Source of the DNA: Halovenus marina
GTDB taxonomy: Archaea; Halobacteriota; Halobacteria; Halobacteriales; Haloarculaceae
Length of the DNA stretch: 64,000 bases
Direction: 5' to 3'
Assembly: GCF_051414115.1 (NCBI RefSeq)
Contig: NZ_JBLKNZ010000001.1
Coordinates: 868,001-932,000, forward strand
Part shown: positions 1-8,777 of the stretch, piece by piece
Position numbering within the stretch: the stretch's first letter is position 1
Layout of the letters: the number at the start of each line of letters is the position of its first letter
Program-made: the position numbers and the translations under genes
The notes under the pieces: generated by a model
What the model saw: the letters and a program-made list of their open reading frames with translations, nothing else
Told to the model about the DNA's origin: nothing
Database searches by the model: none

Positions 1-377
1 GTTCCGGCACTGAACAGCGCCGTCGAGAGCGCTGTCAGATAGTCGCGCTCGGTGTCGACGACCGTCCCGAAGTACTCCTCGATCAGGTCGCCGTGTTCGG
101 ACAGGGCCGTCTCCCAGTCGAGCACGTCGACGCCCTCGGCGCTGACGCGGTCTTTCTCCTGTGCCCAGTCGAGCGGGTCGACCAGCGACTCGTAATCGAG
201 CGCGTCGAGGTTCGTCCAGTCACGGCCAGGTGTTCGGATGACGTCGGGCATGTCCAACCCATCGAGCGCAGCGAGCGCGTCGAGACGCGTCTCCAGCAGC
301 CACTCAGGTTCGCCGAGTGACTCGCTGATCTCCGTTACTTGCGATTCTGTGAGGTTTGCGTGTATCTGCGTACTCAT
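1..377 (-). CDS. sufD: Fe-S cluster assembly protein SufD (N-terminal part, cut by window edge)
   Basis: This is the third gene of a sufC-sufB-sufD run; only about 125 N-terminal residues lie in the window. SufD pairs with SufB on the SufBC2D scaffold that builds Fe-S clusters in the cytosol. Translating from the ATG at 377 gives MSTQIHANLTESQV followed by a GEPEWLLETRLDAL stretch. This matches the EPEW(M/L)LERR-type segment of the neighbouring SufB, the usual N-terminal signature of SufB/SufD. The start lies 16 bp after the sufB stop, so co-transcription is likely. The catalytically informative C-terminal beta-helix is outside the window, so the call rests on context and the N-terminal motif. 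Confidence 0.85.
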   Translation of the reverse strand, partial: MSTQIHANLTESQVTEISESLGEPEWLLETRLDALAALDGLDMPDVIRTPGRDWTNLDALDYESLVDPLDWAQEKDRVSAEGVDVLDWETALSEHGDLIEEYFGTVVDTERDYLTALSTALFSAG

Positions 378-393
378 GGAAATCACCTCGGAG

Positions 394-1824
394 TTATCCG
401 AGACTGCCCTCCATCTCCAGTTCGATGAGGCGGTTCAGCTCCACCGCGTACTCGATGGGCAGTTCCTCGGTGATCGGTTCGATGAAGCCAGCGACGATCA
501 TCTGCTTTGCGTCGTCGTCGTCGAGGCCGCGAGACTGCAGGTAGAACACGTCCTCGTCACCGATCTTGCCGACCGTCGCTTCGTGGGCAACGTCGACCTT
601 GCTCTCCTGAATCTCCATGTACGGCATCGTGTCGGAGGTGGACTCGTTGTCGAACATCAGCGCGTCACACTCGACGGCGGTCGAGGAGTTCTCCGCGCCG
701 TCGCTGATGTGGACGATGCCGCGGTAGTTGGTGCGGCCGCCGTCCTTGCTGATGGATTTCGACTCGATGGTCGATTTGGTGTTTGGCGCGTTGTGGTACA
801 CCTTCGCGCCGGTGTCGATGTTCTGGCCCTCGCCCGCGAAGGCGATAGTGATGTGGTTGTCCGTCGCACCGGGGCCTTTGAGGATGGTCGAAGGGTACAG
901 CATCGTGGCCTTCGAGCCCATCGACCCCGAGACCCACTCCATCGTGGCGTCGGCCTCAGCGATGGCGCGTTTCGTGTTGAGGTTGTAGGTGTTCTTCGAC
1001 CAGTTCTGCACCGTCGAGTACTGGACGTGTGCGCCCTCCTTGACGAACACTTCGACGCCGCCCGAGTGGAGGTTGAACTCCGAGTACTTCGGAGCCGAAC
1101 AGCCCTCGATGTAGTGGACTTCGGAGTTCTCCTCGGCGATGATGAGCGTGTGCTCGAACTGGCCCATGCCGTCGGAGTTCATCCGGAAGTACGCCTGCAC
1201 GGGCATCTCGACGGTGGTGTCCTCGGGGACGTACACGAACGAGCCGCCCGACCAGATCGCACCGTGGAGCGCGGCGAACTTGTTGTCGCTCGGGGGGACA
1301 CACTTCGTCATGAAGTGCTCGCGGACGATCTCTTCGTGTTCCTGGACTGCCTTGTCCATGTCACAGAAGATGACGCCCTTCTCCTCCCACTGTTCCTGCA
1401 TGTTCTGGTAGACAATCTCAGATTCGTACTGCGCGCCCACACCGGAGAGGGCGTTTTTCTCTGCTTCCGGGATGCCGAGTTTGTCGAAGGTGTCCTGAAT
1501 CTCCTCGGGCAGGTCCTCCCAGTCGTCGACGCCGCCGCGTGTCTCGATGTCGGGACGGATGTACGGGACGATTTCGTCGACGTCGACCTCAGAGAGGTCA
1601 GGCGCGCTCGGCCAGTCGGTCGGCATCGGGAGCTCCTTGAACAGCTCCAGCGCGCGGAGTCGCCGTTCGAGCATCCATTCGGGTTCGTCCTTGTCTTCCG
1701 AGATGACTCGGATGGTCTCCTCGGTGAGGCCCTTCTCGGCCTCGAAGGCGGATTTCTCCTCTTTCTTGAACTCGAAGCGGGCTTCCGTGTCGGTGTCTTT
1801 GAGGTGGTCTTGGTCTGAACTCAT
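394..1824 (-). CDS. sufB: Fe-S cluster assembly protein SufB
   Basis: SufB is the core scaffold subunit of the SUF Fe-S assembly machine, acting with SufC (ATPase) and SufD. The 476-residue length is normal for the family. Recognisable blocks include PEWMLERRLRAL near residue 50, the SGGSFVYVP segment near residue 190, the EGCSAPKYS block, and the C-terminal FYLQSRGLDDDDA and ARQMIVAGF-like segment (here AKQMIVAGFIEPI). A Cys sits in EGCSAP and another in KCVPPSD. The ATG at 1824 follows sufC by 8 bp. The N-terminus is very acidic and charged, typical of haloarchaeal cytosolic proteins. There is no intein, although sufB is a known intein site in other organisms. Confidence 0.96.
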   Translation of the reverse strand: MSSDQDHLKDTDTEARFEFKKEEKSAFEAEKGLTEETIRVISEDKDEPEWMLERRLRALELFKELPMPTDWPSAPDLSEVDVDEIVPYIRPDIETRGGVDDWEDLPEEIQDTFDKLGIPEAEKNALSGVGAQYESEIVYQNMQEQWEEKGVIFCDMDKAVQEHEEIVREHFMTKCVPPSDNKFAALHGAIWSGGSFVYVPEDTTVEMPVQAYFRMNSDGMGQFEHTLIIAEENSEVHYIEGCSAPKYSEFNLHSGGVEVFVKEGAHVQYSTVQNWSKNTYNLNTKRAIAEADATMEWVSGSMGSKATMLYPSTILKGPGATDNHITIAFAGEGQNIDTGAKVYHNAPNTKSTIESKSISKDGGRTNYRGIVHISDGAENSSTAVECDALMFDNESTSDTMPYMEIQESKVDVAHEATVGKIGDEDVFYLQSRGLDDDDAKQMIVAGFIEPITEELPIEYAVELNRLIELEMEGSLG

Positions 1825-1832
1825 GGTTGTAG

Positions 1833-2753
1833 TTATGCAGTCTCGTATACTTCTTCACGAACCCAGTCGTACCCCTCGTCTTCGAGCTGTTCGGCAAGTT
1901 CCGCGCCGCCGCTTTTGGCGACTTTGCCGTCGAGCATGACGTGAACGTGGTCCGGTTCCACGTAGTCGAGGATACGCTGGTAGTGAGTGATCTGCAGGAT
2001 GCCCGCCCCTTCCTCGTCGCGGAGGGCGTTGATCCCGTTCGAAACGTCCTGTAGCCGGTCGATGTCGAGTCCGGAGTCGATTTCGTCGAGGACGGCGATT
2101 TCTGGCTCCAAGATAGCTGCCTGGAGCACTTCGTTTTGCTTTTTCTCGCCGCCGGAAAAGCCCGCGTTGAGGTACCGGCTCGCGAACTTCTCGTCCATGT
2201 CGAGCCGTTCCATCTTCTCCTGGAGGATCTGCTGGAACTCCGCGACGCCGACTTCGCCCTCGTCCGCGGGGCCTTCCATCGGCGACGTCTCGTAGCCCGC
2301 CGCGTCCTCGTTTGTCGATTCTTCTTCGGCTTCTTCTTCCTCCTCGTCCTCGAAGAGTTCCTCTTGCTCTTCGAGTTTCGCGTTGAGCGCCGTCCGGAGG
2401 AAGTTCACCATCGTGACGCCTTCGATCTCTGCGGGGTACTGGAAGCCGAGGAAGATACCGAGCGCAGCGCGCTCGTTTGGCTCCAGGTCGAGGAGATCCC
2501 ACTCGCGCATGTCATCGGGAATTTCCTCGTCGTACTCGTCGCCGTCGAGGTGGAGCGTCACCGAACCGTCGGTGACACGATAGGCGGGATGGCCAGCGAT
2601 GACCTTCGCGAGCGTCGACTTTCCGCTGCCGTTTGGCCCCATCAACGCGTGGATCTCACCGCTCGATACGTCGAGATCCACCCCGTGAAGGATCTGTTCA
2701 CCGTTTTCCTCTGCGACTTCTGCGTGGAGGTTGTCAATTGTAAGGGTCGCCAT
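1833..2753 (-). CDS. sufC: Fe-S cluster assembly ATPase SufC
   Basis: SufC is the ABC-type ATPase that powers the SufBCD scaffold. The 306-residue product has Walker A GPNGSGKST (about residues 39-47), the signature FSGGEKKQNEVL (near 200) and Walker B with VLDEIDSGLD. The family-typical SGGEKK and DEIDSGLDI forms separate it from transport ABC ATPases. I start it at the ATG at 2753 (MATLTIDNL), where homology begins; an in-frame ATG at 2795 would add 14 unconvincing residues. An odd feature is a roughly 38-residue, Glu-rich insertion at about 128-165, between the Q-loop and the signature, which lengthens the protein beyond the usual 250 residues. It heads the sufC-sufB-sufD transcription unit. 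Confidence 0.95.
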   Translation of the reverse strand: MATLTIDNLHAEVAEENGEQILHGVDLDVSSGEIHALMGPNGSGKSTLAKVIAGHPAYRVTDGSVTLHLDGDEYDEEIPDDMREWDLLDLEPNERAALGIFLGFQYPAEIEGVTMVNFLRTALNAKLEEQEELFEDEEEEEAEEESTNEDAAGYETSPMEGPADEGEVGVAEFQQILQEKMERLDMDEKFASRYLNAGFSGGEKKQNEVLQAAILEPEIAVLDEIDSGLDIDRLQDVSNGINALRDEEGAGILQITHYQRILDYVEPDHVHVMLDGKVAKSGGAELAEQLEDEGYDWVREEVYETA

Positions 2754-2761
2754 AGGTGTTC

Positions 2762-2775
2762 TTAGGTCATCCGAA
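2762..2775. promoter_or_regulatory. Imperfect palindrome just upstream of sufC (DtxR-box-like)
   Basis: The sequence TTAGGTCATCCGAA is an interrupted palindrome (TTAGG, 4 bp, CCGAA) with one mismatched pair. It lies 9-22 bp before the sufC ATG, inside the expected promoter/leader, given a TATA-like stretch near 2792-2800 on the minus strand. It resembles the TTAGG...CCTAA boxes of DtxR/IdeR-type metalloregulators. Haloarchaea carry DtxR-family iron regulators, so iron control of suf is plausible, but this is inference from one site. Confidence 0.3.
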
Positions 2776-2957
2776 AAGTGGGGCGACTGACCCATAATAG
2801 TTTCGGATTTGCACGTCGTGTTTTGCGAACCAAGAAATATATTTTTTGTTCACGGACTATCGGTCGGATACCGAAGCGTTTTGGGTGTGGTCACTGGCAA
2901 ACAGATGAGTCAGATAAACAAGGGTGGGACGTGTACGATACCGCCAGCTACCAGCAC

Positions 2958-4130
2958 ATGTCTGTATTGCACTCATCGTCCTGTTCGCGGCGACGAGTGA
3001 TTTTGACGGCCGGACTCGGCGTTCTTCTCTTACTTGCTGGCTGTAGTGGACTCGCCGGAGATGAGCCGGAACTACCAACCGGTGAAACGGCCGCTGAGCA
3101 ATTTTCCGACGTCGGCGTCTACAACGCGACAGTGGTGTTCACAACGGATAACGGGACGACATCGAACACGATCGAGCGAACGGTTCGTCCCTCGACTGGC
3201 GAGCGATATGCGGTGACCGCCGTCGACGGGGAGCGACAGATCACCGTCTCGAACGGGACGACGATCTGGAACTACAGCCCAGCGGATAACGAAGTGTTGG
3301 TTATCTCGACCGAGGGAACCGGCGGCGTGAGAAATCAAAGTCGGCAGATCAGACAGCTGTTCGAGAGTGTGGCGGCCGAGCAGCCGACCGAACCGGTCGT
3401 CTTGCCGATCTTTTCTGCCTTCACGTCCAGTTCCACCAGCAACTCCGCGGTACAGCCCGGATTCTGGAGTGAGCCGGTCGAAGTGAGCTACGAGGGTGTC
3501 GAACGCGTCTCGGGCCGCGATGCGTTTGTTTTTCAGATGGAGTCGACCGAAGACGCCGAAACACAGCTCGAACAGACGCTGTATGTCGACACCGAGCACT
3601 ACGTCGTTCTGCGGGGGGAGTGGACGGTCGTAGCCGAGATCAACGGAGAGACAGAACACATTACTGGCTCGATGAGAGTCGAGGACATCGAGTTCGACCC
3701 GACGGTCGATGACGATATCTTCGAGTTCGTGCCGCCGGAAAATGCAACTGTGTCGCGACCGGGACAGAGCATAGACCGGTTCGAGAGCTACGACGCGCTG
3801 GTCTCGGGGAGTGACAAGCCTGTTCCATCACCACAACTCCCCGCTGATTTCGAATTCGAGTCTGGAACGAACGCGACGGATGCTGTCTCGCTCCGCTACA
3901 CGAACGGGACAGCAGACATCTTCGTCACTCGTCGCACGACTGGCGGTGTCCGGGAGGAGGCAGAGCAGGTTACCCGGAACGGGCGAACGTACTACTACCT
4001 CGGTCAGTCCGGAGTCGATACCATTCAGTGGCGGTGCGACGGCGCGATCTACAGCGTCAGTGGACCAGTCGACCGTGAGACCCTCCTGACGATCGGGGAT
4101 TCTGTCGAGTGTGTTCCAGCCGAGGGGTGA
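2958..4130 (+). CDS. Tat-exported lipoprotein, LolA/DUF4367-like outer-membrane-lipoprotein carrier fold (tentative)
   Basis: The 390-residue protein starts at ATG 2958 with a signal containing CSRRRVIL, a hydrophobic core and lipobox LLAGC, so it is probably exported by Tat and lipid-anchored on the cell surface. The mature part is Thr/Asn/Glu-rich with many N-x-T/S sites. Its repeated pattern of F.V.YEGVERVSGRDAFVF and LYVDTEHYVVLRGEW, followed by DDIFEFVPPENA, recalls LolA-like or sigma-E-regulator lipoprotein-binding domains of haloarchaea. A second, smaller domain starts near residue 280 (PSPQLPADFEFE). A GATAAACA box at 2913-2920 could give a transcript start about 15 bp before the ATG. 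Function is unknown. Confidence 0.8.
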   Translation: MSVLHSSSCSRRRVILTAGLGVLLLLAGCSGLAGDEPELPTGETAAEQFSDVGVYNATVVFTTDNGTTSNTIERTVRPSTGERYAVTAVDGERQITVSNGTTIWNYSPADNEVLVISTEGTGGVRNQSRQIRQLFESVAAEQPTEPVVLPIFSAFTSSSTSNSAVQPGFWSEPVEVSYEGVERVSGRDAFVFQMESTEDAETQLEQTLYVDTEHYVVLRGEWTVVAEINGETEHITGSMRVEDIEFDPTVDDDIFEFVPPENATVSRPGQSIDRFESYDALVSGSDKPVPSPQLPADFEFESGTNATDAVSLRYTNGTADIFVTRRTTGGVREEAEQVTRNGRTYYYLGQSGVDTIQWRCDGAIYSVSGPVDRETLLTIGDSVECVPAEG

Positions 4131-4159
4131 TTCTTTTCGAGAGGTTATTGCCGACAGTA

Positions 4160-6973
4160 TCACATATACTGCCCGAGTCCGGTCTGTTCCTGTCCGGACT
4201 CGACTTCCTGCCAGGTCACGTCGAGCGCTTCGAGAATGCGCTCGATCGGTCCCTTGAGCGTCTTGTCCAGCATCTTCTCCCAGTCGACCTCGAACTCCTC
4301 GGGGATCTGGTCTGCGTACTCGAAGCAGATCACGTCCGGGTCCCGGCGGAACTCCCCGTAGAGAACGTCCTCGGCGGGGTCGAGTCCTTCCTCGCGCTCG
4401 ATGCGCTCGAAAAAGTCCGCGTGGACGCGGTCGAGATACAGTCGCTTCGGTTTTGACCCGCGCTGGAAGTTCGTCCCAAGGAGGAGGTTCGCGTACTTCG
4501 CACCCCGAACCTGGGCGGTGTCGGTGTCGTAGTTGTCGAGTCGTTTCCCGATGCCGCCCGGAATGCCCACGTCCTCGGGGTCGACATTGCCCTCCTTGAA
4601 GTCCTCGATGACCTCCGTCACGTACGTTTTCACCGTCTCTGTGTCCTCGCCTCGGACGATCATGTCGATCACTTCCTTCTGGACGCGTTTCGTGATCGGT
4701 GCAATATCCGACCGCTGGTACTCGAATCCCGTGATGTCGATGTCGTCGACGTGCTTGCCCTCCTTCCAGATGATGTGTCCGGCGTAGCGCTTTTTCTTGC
4801 CCGCCTGGAAGAATCGTCGGTACAGTTTCTCGAATTCGATCTGAAAGCGGTGTTCGGCGGCGTTCAGTTCTTCGAGGGCGAACGAATCGTAGGAGTCGTT
4901 GATCTGTTCCTCTAACTCGAAGCCCTTCTGGATGGTCGCCGCCACCGTCTCCAACTGCTCTTCGCCCATACCGGGGTGTTTCTCGCGCATCTCGTCGGTG
5001 ACCTCCACGCCCCCTTCGACGTCCGCTGGACGAACATCTCCGACTTCTAACATGACGCTGTCGGTGTCCCCGTAGACCACCTCGTAACCCTCCGCTTGGA
5101 CGACGTCGTCGGTGTACTCGATTACCTCCCGACCCGTCGCCGTGACCGCTGCCCCCATCTCCTTGTCGTAGAGGCGAAACCGATCCCAACCAAGCACGCC
5201 GTACAAACTATTCATAATCACCTTGACAGCTGACTGCTGTCTGTCGAACTGCTCGTATTCTGGCTCTTTAGGGCTAAATTCGTCTCTTTGTGATTTCTTT
5301 TCTTCCCGTTCTGTCAGAAGCTCGTCAACCATCTCCCGGATGACGCCGTCCGGTTCCTTCCGAAAGTGCGTGCCGTTCGGTGCGCGGTAGGTGTCACCCT
5401 CGTACGCCTCGGGGTCGACTTTCGTCTCCGGTGATGCGTTCGTCGTCACCATGCACATCGGATAGAGGCTCTTCAGGTCCAGCACGCTGACATTTTCTCG
5501 AACCCCCGTTATCGGGTCGAAGACCGCGCCGCCTTCGTAGGCTTCGCCCTCCTGTTGGCCCTTCGACGGGAGCGCGAAGTTGTCGTGAAGCTTATGGAGG
5601 ACGTACATGTCGACGGCGTCGCCGGGCGTGGTCGCATCTTCGATTTTACACCCGACGAACTGGCGCACCTCGTTCCAGAAGGCGATGATGTCCTGGTCCC
5701 GGTCGAGTTCGACACAGAGTTCCACGTCCCGGAGGTTGTACTCCAGCAGTCGCTCGGGGTCGTTCTCCCAGAGATCACCGATGTCGCCCGCGTAGCGTTC
5801 CTTGCCGACGCCGAGTTCGCGTGTCCCGACGTCCTCCAGTCGATAGGAGTCGAGTTCCGTAAACTGGGTGCGCTGGTAGGCATAGAGCAGGTCGAACATG
5901 ACGCGGCCCTTGACGTCCGGGCCCTGCCAGTCGCTGCGCCACACCTCGTCGACGCGGGAGAGGCGTTCGACGTTCAGGTCGTGGTCCGTTCCGCTATCCA
6001 GAACGTCGAGTCTGTCGAGCAGGTACGGCGCGTCGAAGTCGGTGAAGTTCCAGCCAGTCGCGATGTCGGGGTCGGTGTCCTCGATGTACCCGAGAAAGGC
6101 GTCGAGCATCGCCTCCTCGGTGTCGAAGGTTCGGAGATCGACGTCGAGGTCAGATTCGACGGTGTCGTCGTCTATCGGGTCGTAGCCCTCGATCGCTTCC
6201 GGGGGATCCTCCCCGCCGGGCGCTTCGTACAGCCAAAGGATGTACTCGTCGCGGTCGGAGTCGTGGCTGGACAGACAGATGATCGGTTCCTCGCCGTCCT
6301 CGGGGAAGCCAGAGCGGTCGTCGACCTCGATGTCGAAGGTGTTGACTCGGGGCTTTACGTCCATCTCGACTGGCTCGACTTCCTCGTGGTGGACGCGGAG
6401 GGTCTGTCGCGGGTCATCGTCGACTTCGCGGGCGGGGATCGAGATCCCGCTCGTGATGTCCTTGTCGATGAGAAATCGATTGGGAAAGAGGATGTCCGCC
6501 TCGTAGTGCTCGAACTCGTCGCGAATTTGGCCCACGTCCCGCGGCGTCTGTCCGTATATCTTGACCAGTTTCTCACCGCGAATCGACTCGAAGGGGTCGC
6601 CATCGTCGTCGGTTTCGTCCCAGTCAGTGATCCGGTCGTACTCCTCCAGTCGTCCCTCGGTGACGTTCTCGACCGGCGCGTAGAAGTAGGGGCGAAAGTC
6701 CCGCACCTTCGCGTGGACGAGTTCCCGGTCGCTCGTCCGGCCGAAGACGTGGATGACCGGATACTCCTCGTCGCCGCGACCCTCGACCGTGTAATCGACC
6801 TGCATCACCGCCATCTCGACGGTTCCCTCGACCGGGGCAAACAGCGCGTCGTCGGCGTCGACGCGGTCGGCGGTCGTCGTTGCCGTTCCGGCAATCGCCT
6901 GTGCCTCGGCCTGGGCAGGGCGATCATCGTCGTCGGAGTCGGCGGCGTACGCCCCGAGTTCGGACTGGGTCAT
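4160..6973 (-). CDS. polB: Family B DNA polymerase (PolB)
   Basis: This is the replicative/repair family B DNA polymerase with 3'-5' proofreading, 937 residues. Exonuclease motifs are visible: NTFDIEV (Exo I, about residue 214), the GWNFTDFDAPYL block (Exo II) and YNLRDVELC (Exo III). Polymerase motifs follow: DLKSLYPMCM (motif A), KVIMNSLYGVLGW (motif B) and YGDTDSVM (motif C). The polymerase active-site motifs are uninterrupted, so the gene carries no intein, unlike many haloarchaeal polB genes. The N-terminus is an acidic extension (SDDDDRPAQAEAQ). It converges on the lipoprotein gene with 29 bp between them. Start is ATG 6973. Confidence 0.97.
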   Translation of the reverse strand: MTQSELGAYAADSDDDDRPAQAEAQAIAGTATTTADRVDADDALFAPVEGTVEMAVMQVDYTVEGRGDEEYPVIHVFGRTSDRELVHAKVRDFRPYFYAPVENVTEGRLEEYDRITDWDETDDDGDPFESIRGEKLVKIYGQTPRDVGQIRDEFEHYEADILFPNRFLIDKDITSGISIPAREVDDDPRQTLRVHHEEVEPVEMDVKPRVNTFDIEVDDRSGFPEDGEEPIICLSSHDSDRDEYILWLYEAPGGEDPPEAIEGYDPIDDDTVESDLDVDLRTFDTEEAMLDAFLGYIEDTDPDIATGWNFTDFDAPYLLDRLDVLDSGTDHDLNVERLSRVDEVWRSDWQGPDVKGRVMFDLLYAYQRTQFTELDSYRLEDVGTRELGVGKERYAGDIGDLWENDPERLLEYNLRDVELCVELDRDQDIIAFWNEVRQFVGCKIEDATTPGDAVDMYVLHKLHDNFALPSKGQQEGEAYEGGAVFDPITGVRENVSVLDLKSLYPMCMVTTNASPETKVDPEAYEGDTYRAPNGTHFRKEPDGVIREMVDELLTEREEKKSQRDEFSPKEPEYEQFDRQQSAVKVIMNSLYGVLGWDRFRLYDKEMGAAVTATGREVIEYTDDVVQAEGYEVVYGDTDSVMLEVGDVRPADVEGGVEVTDEMREKHPGMGEEQLETVAATIQKGFELEEQINDSYDSFALEELNAAEHRFQIEFEKLYRRFFQAGKKKRYAGHIIWKEGKHVDDIDITGFEYQRSDIAPITKRVQKEVIDMIVRGEDTETVKTYVTEVIEDFKEGNVDPEDVGIPGGIGKRLDNYDTDTAQVRGAKYANLLLGTNFQRGSKPKRLYLDRVHADFFERIEREEGLDPAEDVLYGEFRRDPDVICFEYADQIPEEFEVDWEKMLDKTLKGPIERILEALDVTWQEVESGQEQTGLGQYM

Positions 6974-7050
6974 TAGCGTGTGGTATCACGCCCTCCGGTA
7001 AAAACATCAGCGGTCCGCCGTCGATCAGACCCCACTCTCGCTGGGTGTGG

Positions 7051-7911
7051 TCACTCGCTCAGATCCGCGGTGATTAGGAAGTACCCGAGCGTGCCGTCAC
7101 GCACGAGTCGATAGATATCGGCGTTTGCTTCGAGCGCATCGATCTGTGTCTCGGAGGTGCGCCCGACCAGACCGAGCAGGCGATAGCCGGGATGTGCCAT
7201 CCGCGAGAATCGGTAGCGCTGCTCCGCTGACTCCTCGACGCCCTCCGTGAGGTCACGAACACGAATGTTCGTAAAGCCTGCCGCTTCGAGCGCCTCCCTG
7301 AAGTCGTCGACGTTCCCCACGCGCACTCCGAGCGATTCGTTGACTGTCCGGATGCGGTCGCGGTCGGTCGACGAGAGATCCAGTGCGCGAGTGAACATAT
7401 CGGTCACACCGATCCGGCCGTCGGCGCGGAGGACGCGCTTTGCCTGTTCGAGCACCCGTGACACGTCCGGCGAATGTGAGATCGCTTCCAGCCCCCAGAC
7501 GACGTCCACCGAGTCGTCGTCGACAGTGTCGAGGTCGTGAAAGTCGTCTTTCGCGAACGTGGTCAGTTCTGAAACGTCGTGCTCGCGGGCATTCTTGCGC
7601 GCGATGTCGAGTTGCGTCTCGCTGATGTTGACCCCGACGACTTCGGCCCCGTACGCGCGAGCGTTCCAGACCGAGTCCTCGCCAGCGCCACAGCCGATGT
7701 TGAGGATCCGGTCGCTCTCGTCGATGTCGAGCGCCTCCGAGAGCACTCGCATCGTGTTCATCGAGGCCTCGCCCGGTTCGGTGTGTTCCTCGTCGTAATA
7801 GCCGAAATGCAGACTCCTGTGGCCCCGCTGTTCCCACTCCTTCTCGTAGGTCTTCAGGAGTTCGTCGTAGATGTCGACGACCTCGTCGGGGTCCAGGTCC
7901 CGTGACTCCAT
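7051..7911 (-). CDS. Class I SAM-dependent methyltransferase
   Basis: This 286-residue protein has the Rossmann SAM-binding motif ILNIGCGAGEDS (near residue 70), the acidic strand-2 motif EVVGVNIS, and post-motifs DDDSVDVVWGLEA and RVLRADGRIGVTDMF. The N-terminal YEKEWEQRGHRSLHFGYYD and the overall layout resemble the UbiE/sterol/tocopherol methyltransferase group, so a small molecule or lipid substrate is likely; the substrate is not evident. The start is ATG 7911 (MESRDLDPDE); upstream in-frame codons are Arg-rich and non-coding in character. It is the last gene of a minus-strand run behind a cysteine hydrolase and geranylgeranyl reductase 1, separated by 174 bp that contain a perfect 15-bp inverted repeat. 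Confidence 0.85.
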   Translation of the reverse strand: MESRDLDPDEVVDIYDELLKTYEKEWEQRGHRSLHFGYYDEEHTEPGEASMNTMRVLSEALDIDESDRILNIGCGAGEDSVWNARAYGAEVVGVNISETQLDIARKNAREHDVSELTTFAKDDFHDLDTVDDDSVDVVWGLEAISHSPDVSRVLEQAKRVLRADGRIGVTDMFTRALDLSSTDRDRIRTVNESLGVRVGNVDDFREALEAAGFTNIRVRDLTEGVEESAEQRYRFSRMAHPGYRLLGLVGRTSETQIDALEANADIYRLVRDGTLGYFLITADLSE

Positions 7912-7975
7912 ACCGGTAGATCGTTCTCCCGTTCGATAAGGGTTCCCGTTCGGTGATCGTCGTCTCCTGACTCTC

Positions 7976-8086
7976 ATAGTGATTATTGCGGTAATTTTCG
8001 TGACCACGGGACGGAGACGGTGTGTTCGAGAGCGTACACACCCGGATTGTGACAGCCTGGCGGTAAAGACTCGCAATAATCACTAT
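7976..8086. repeat. Perfect 15-bp inverted repeat (arms 7976-7990 and 8072-8086) with 81-bp interior
   Basis: The left arm ATAGTGATTATTGCG is exactly the reverse complement of the right arm CGCAATAATCACTAT. The arms are AT-rich in a GC-rich genome. The right arm touches the last base of the hydrolase stop codon, and the left arm lies 65 bp upstream of the methyltransferase start. The interior is GC-rich and holds a second small inverted pair (TGTGT...ACACA). No target-site duplication is visible. It could be a miniature inverted-repeat element, a pair of operator sites or an RNA structure. Confidence 0.75.
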
Positions 8087-8733
8087 CAGCCATCCCCCCG
8101 GAGGCGTTCGACCGTCTCTTCGAGGGTCGTGACGTCGGCGTATTTCATGTCCATGTCGAACAGGGAGATCTCGTGAGAGATCTGCGACCGGTCGGCGACA
8201 CACTCCTGTGGAATCAGCACGCGATAGTTGTACGAGAACGCGTCGACGACCGTCGCGCGGACACACCCCGATGTCGTCATCCCCGTGACGACCAGCGTAT
8301 CGATGCTGTCGTAGGTGAGCATACTTTCGAGCTGTGTCCCGAAAAACACGCTCGGCTTGTGCTTGTCGAACACGACGTCGTCGTCGGCGGGCGAGAGCTG
8401 ATCGTCGAGCGTGAGCATCTCCTCGGTCTGGGATTTCTCGTCGCTCGTGTCGTGCCATCTGCCCGCCTCGTTCTCGTGTGTTCCCTTCCGCGAAATGGAG
8501 TAGTAGCCCCGGACCCCGTGTTCGCGGGCCGTCTCCATGAGCCTCGATATCGCTTTCGCGGTGGGCTTTCCCGTCTCCGAATTCCCGTTCGCGAAGCGGT
8601 CTTCGGTGAACTCTCTGGTCATGTCCACGATCAGAACGGCAATCTCGTCGCCGACGCCGACCTCGCGACCGAACTGTCCGTCGTCGACCATCTGCTCCAG
8701 ATCTGCGTCGGGCACGGACTCTGGGCGGTACAT
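8086..8733 (-). CDS. Cysteine hydrolase of the isochorismatase superfamily (N-carbamoylsarcosine amidase-like)
   Basis: The 215-residue protein has the catalytic triad expected for isochorismatase-fold amidohydrolases: Asp in VLIVDMTREF, Lys in DKHKPSVFFGT and Cys in MTTSGCVRATVVDAF. The TTSGCVRATVVDAFSYNYRV version is closest to N-carbamoylsarcosine amidohydrolase-type members, but nicotinamidase-like or other amidase activity cannot be excluded. Start ATG 8733 (MYRPESVPDADL) was chosen because upstream codons are out-of-frame shadow of the preceding gene. It lies 44 bp after geranylgeranyl reductase 1 on the same strand and is probably co-transcribed with it. Confidence 0.85.
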   Translation of the reverse strand: MYRPESVPDADLEQMVDDGQFGREVGVGDEIAVLIVDMTREFTEDRFANGNSETGKPTAKAISRLMETAREHGVRGYYSISRKGTHENEAGRWHDTSDEKSQTEEMLTLDDQLSPADDDVVFDKHKPSVFFGTQLESMLTYDSIDTLVVTGMTTSGCVRATVVDAFSYNYRVLIPQECVADRSQISHEISLFDMDMKYADVTTLEETVERLRGDG

Positions 8734-8777
8734 GTCCGACCCTTTCGACACCACAGGGATAGCTCTCTCGACTGCAG

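Noticed and set aside
238..1818. 526-residue open frame antisense to sufB
   Set aside because: The translation is Val/Leu/Arg/His-rich without domains and mirrors the strongly biased third codon positions of sufB. Long antisense frames are a known artefact of GC-rich genomes.
4160..6973. Intein in polB, and in rfcS or sufB
   Set aside because: Haloarchaeal polB often carries inteins, so I checked the motif regions. Motifs A, B and C of polB, Walker motifs of rfcS and the core of sufB are uninterrupted, with normal protein lengths.
5555..6976. 473-residue open frame antisense to polB
   Set aside because: Shadow of polB: Val/Asp/Arg-rich, no motifs, wholly inside the coding region.
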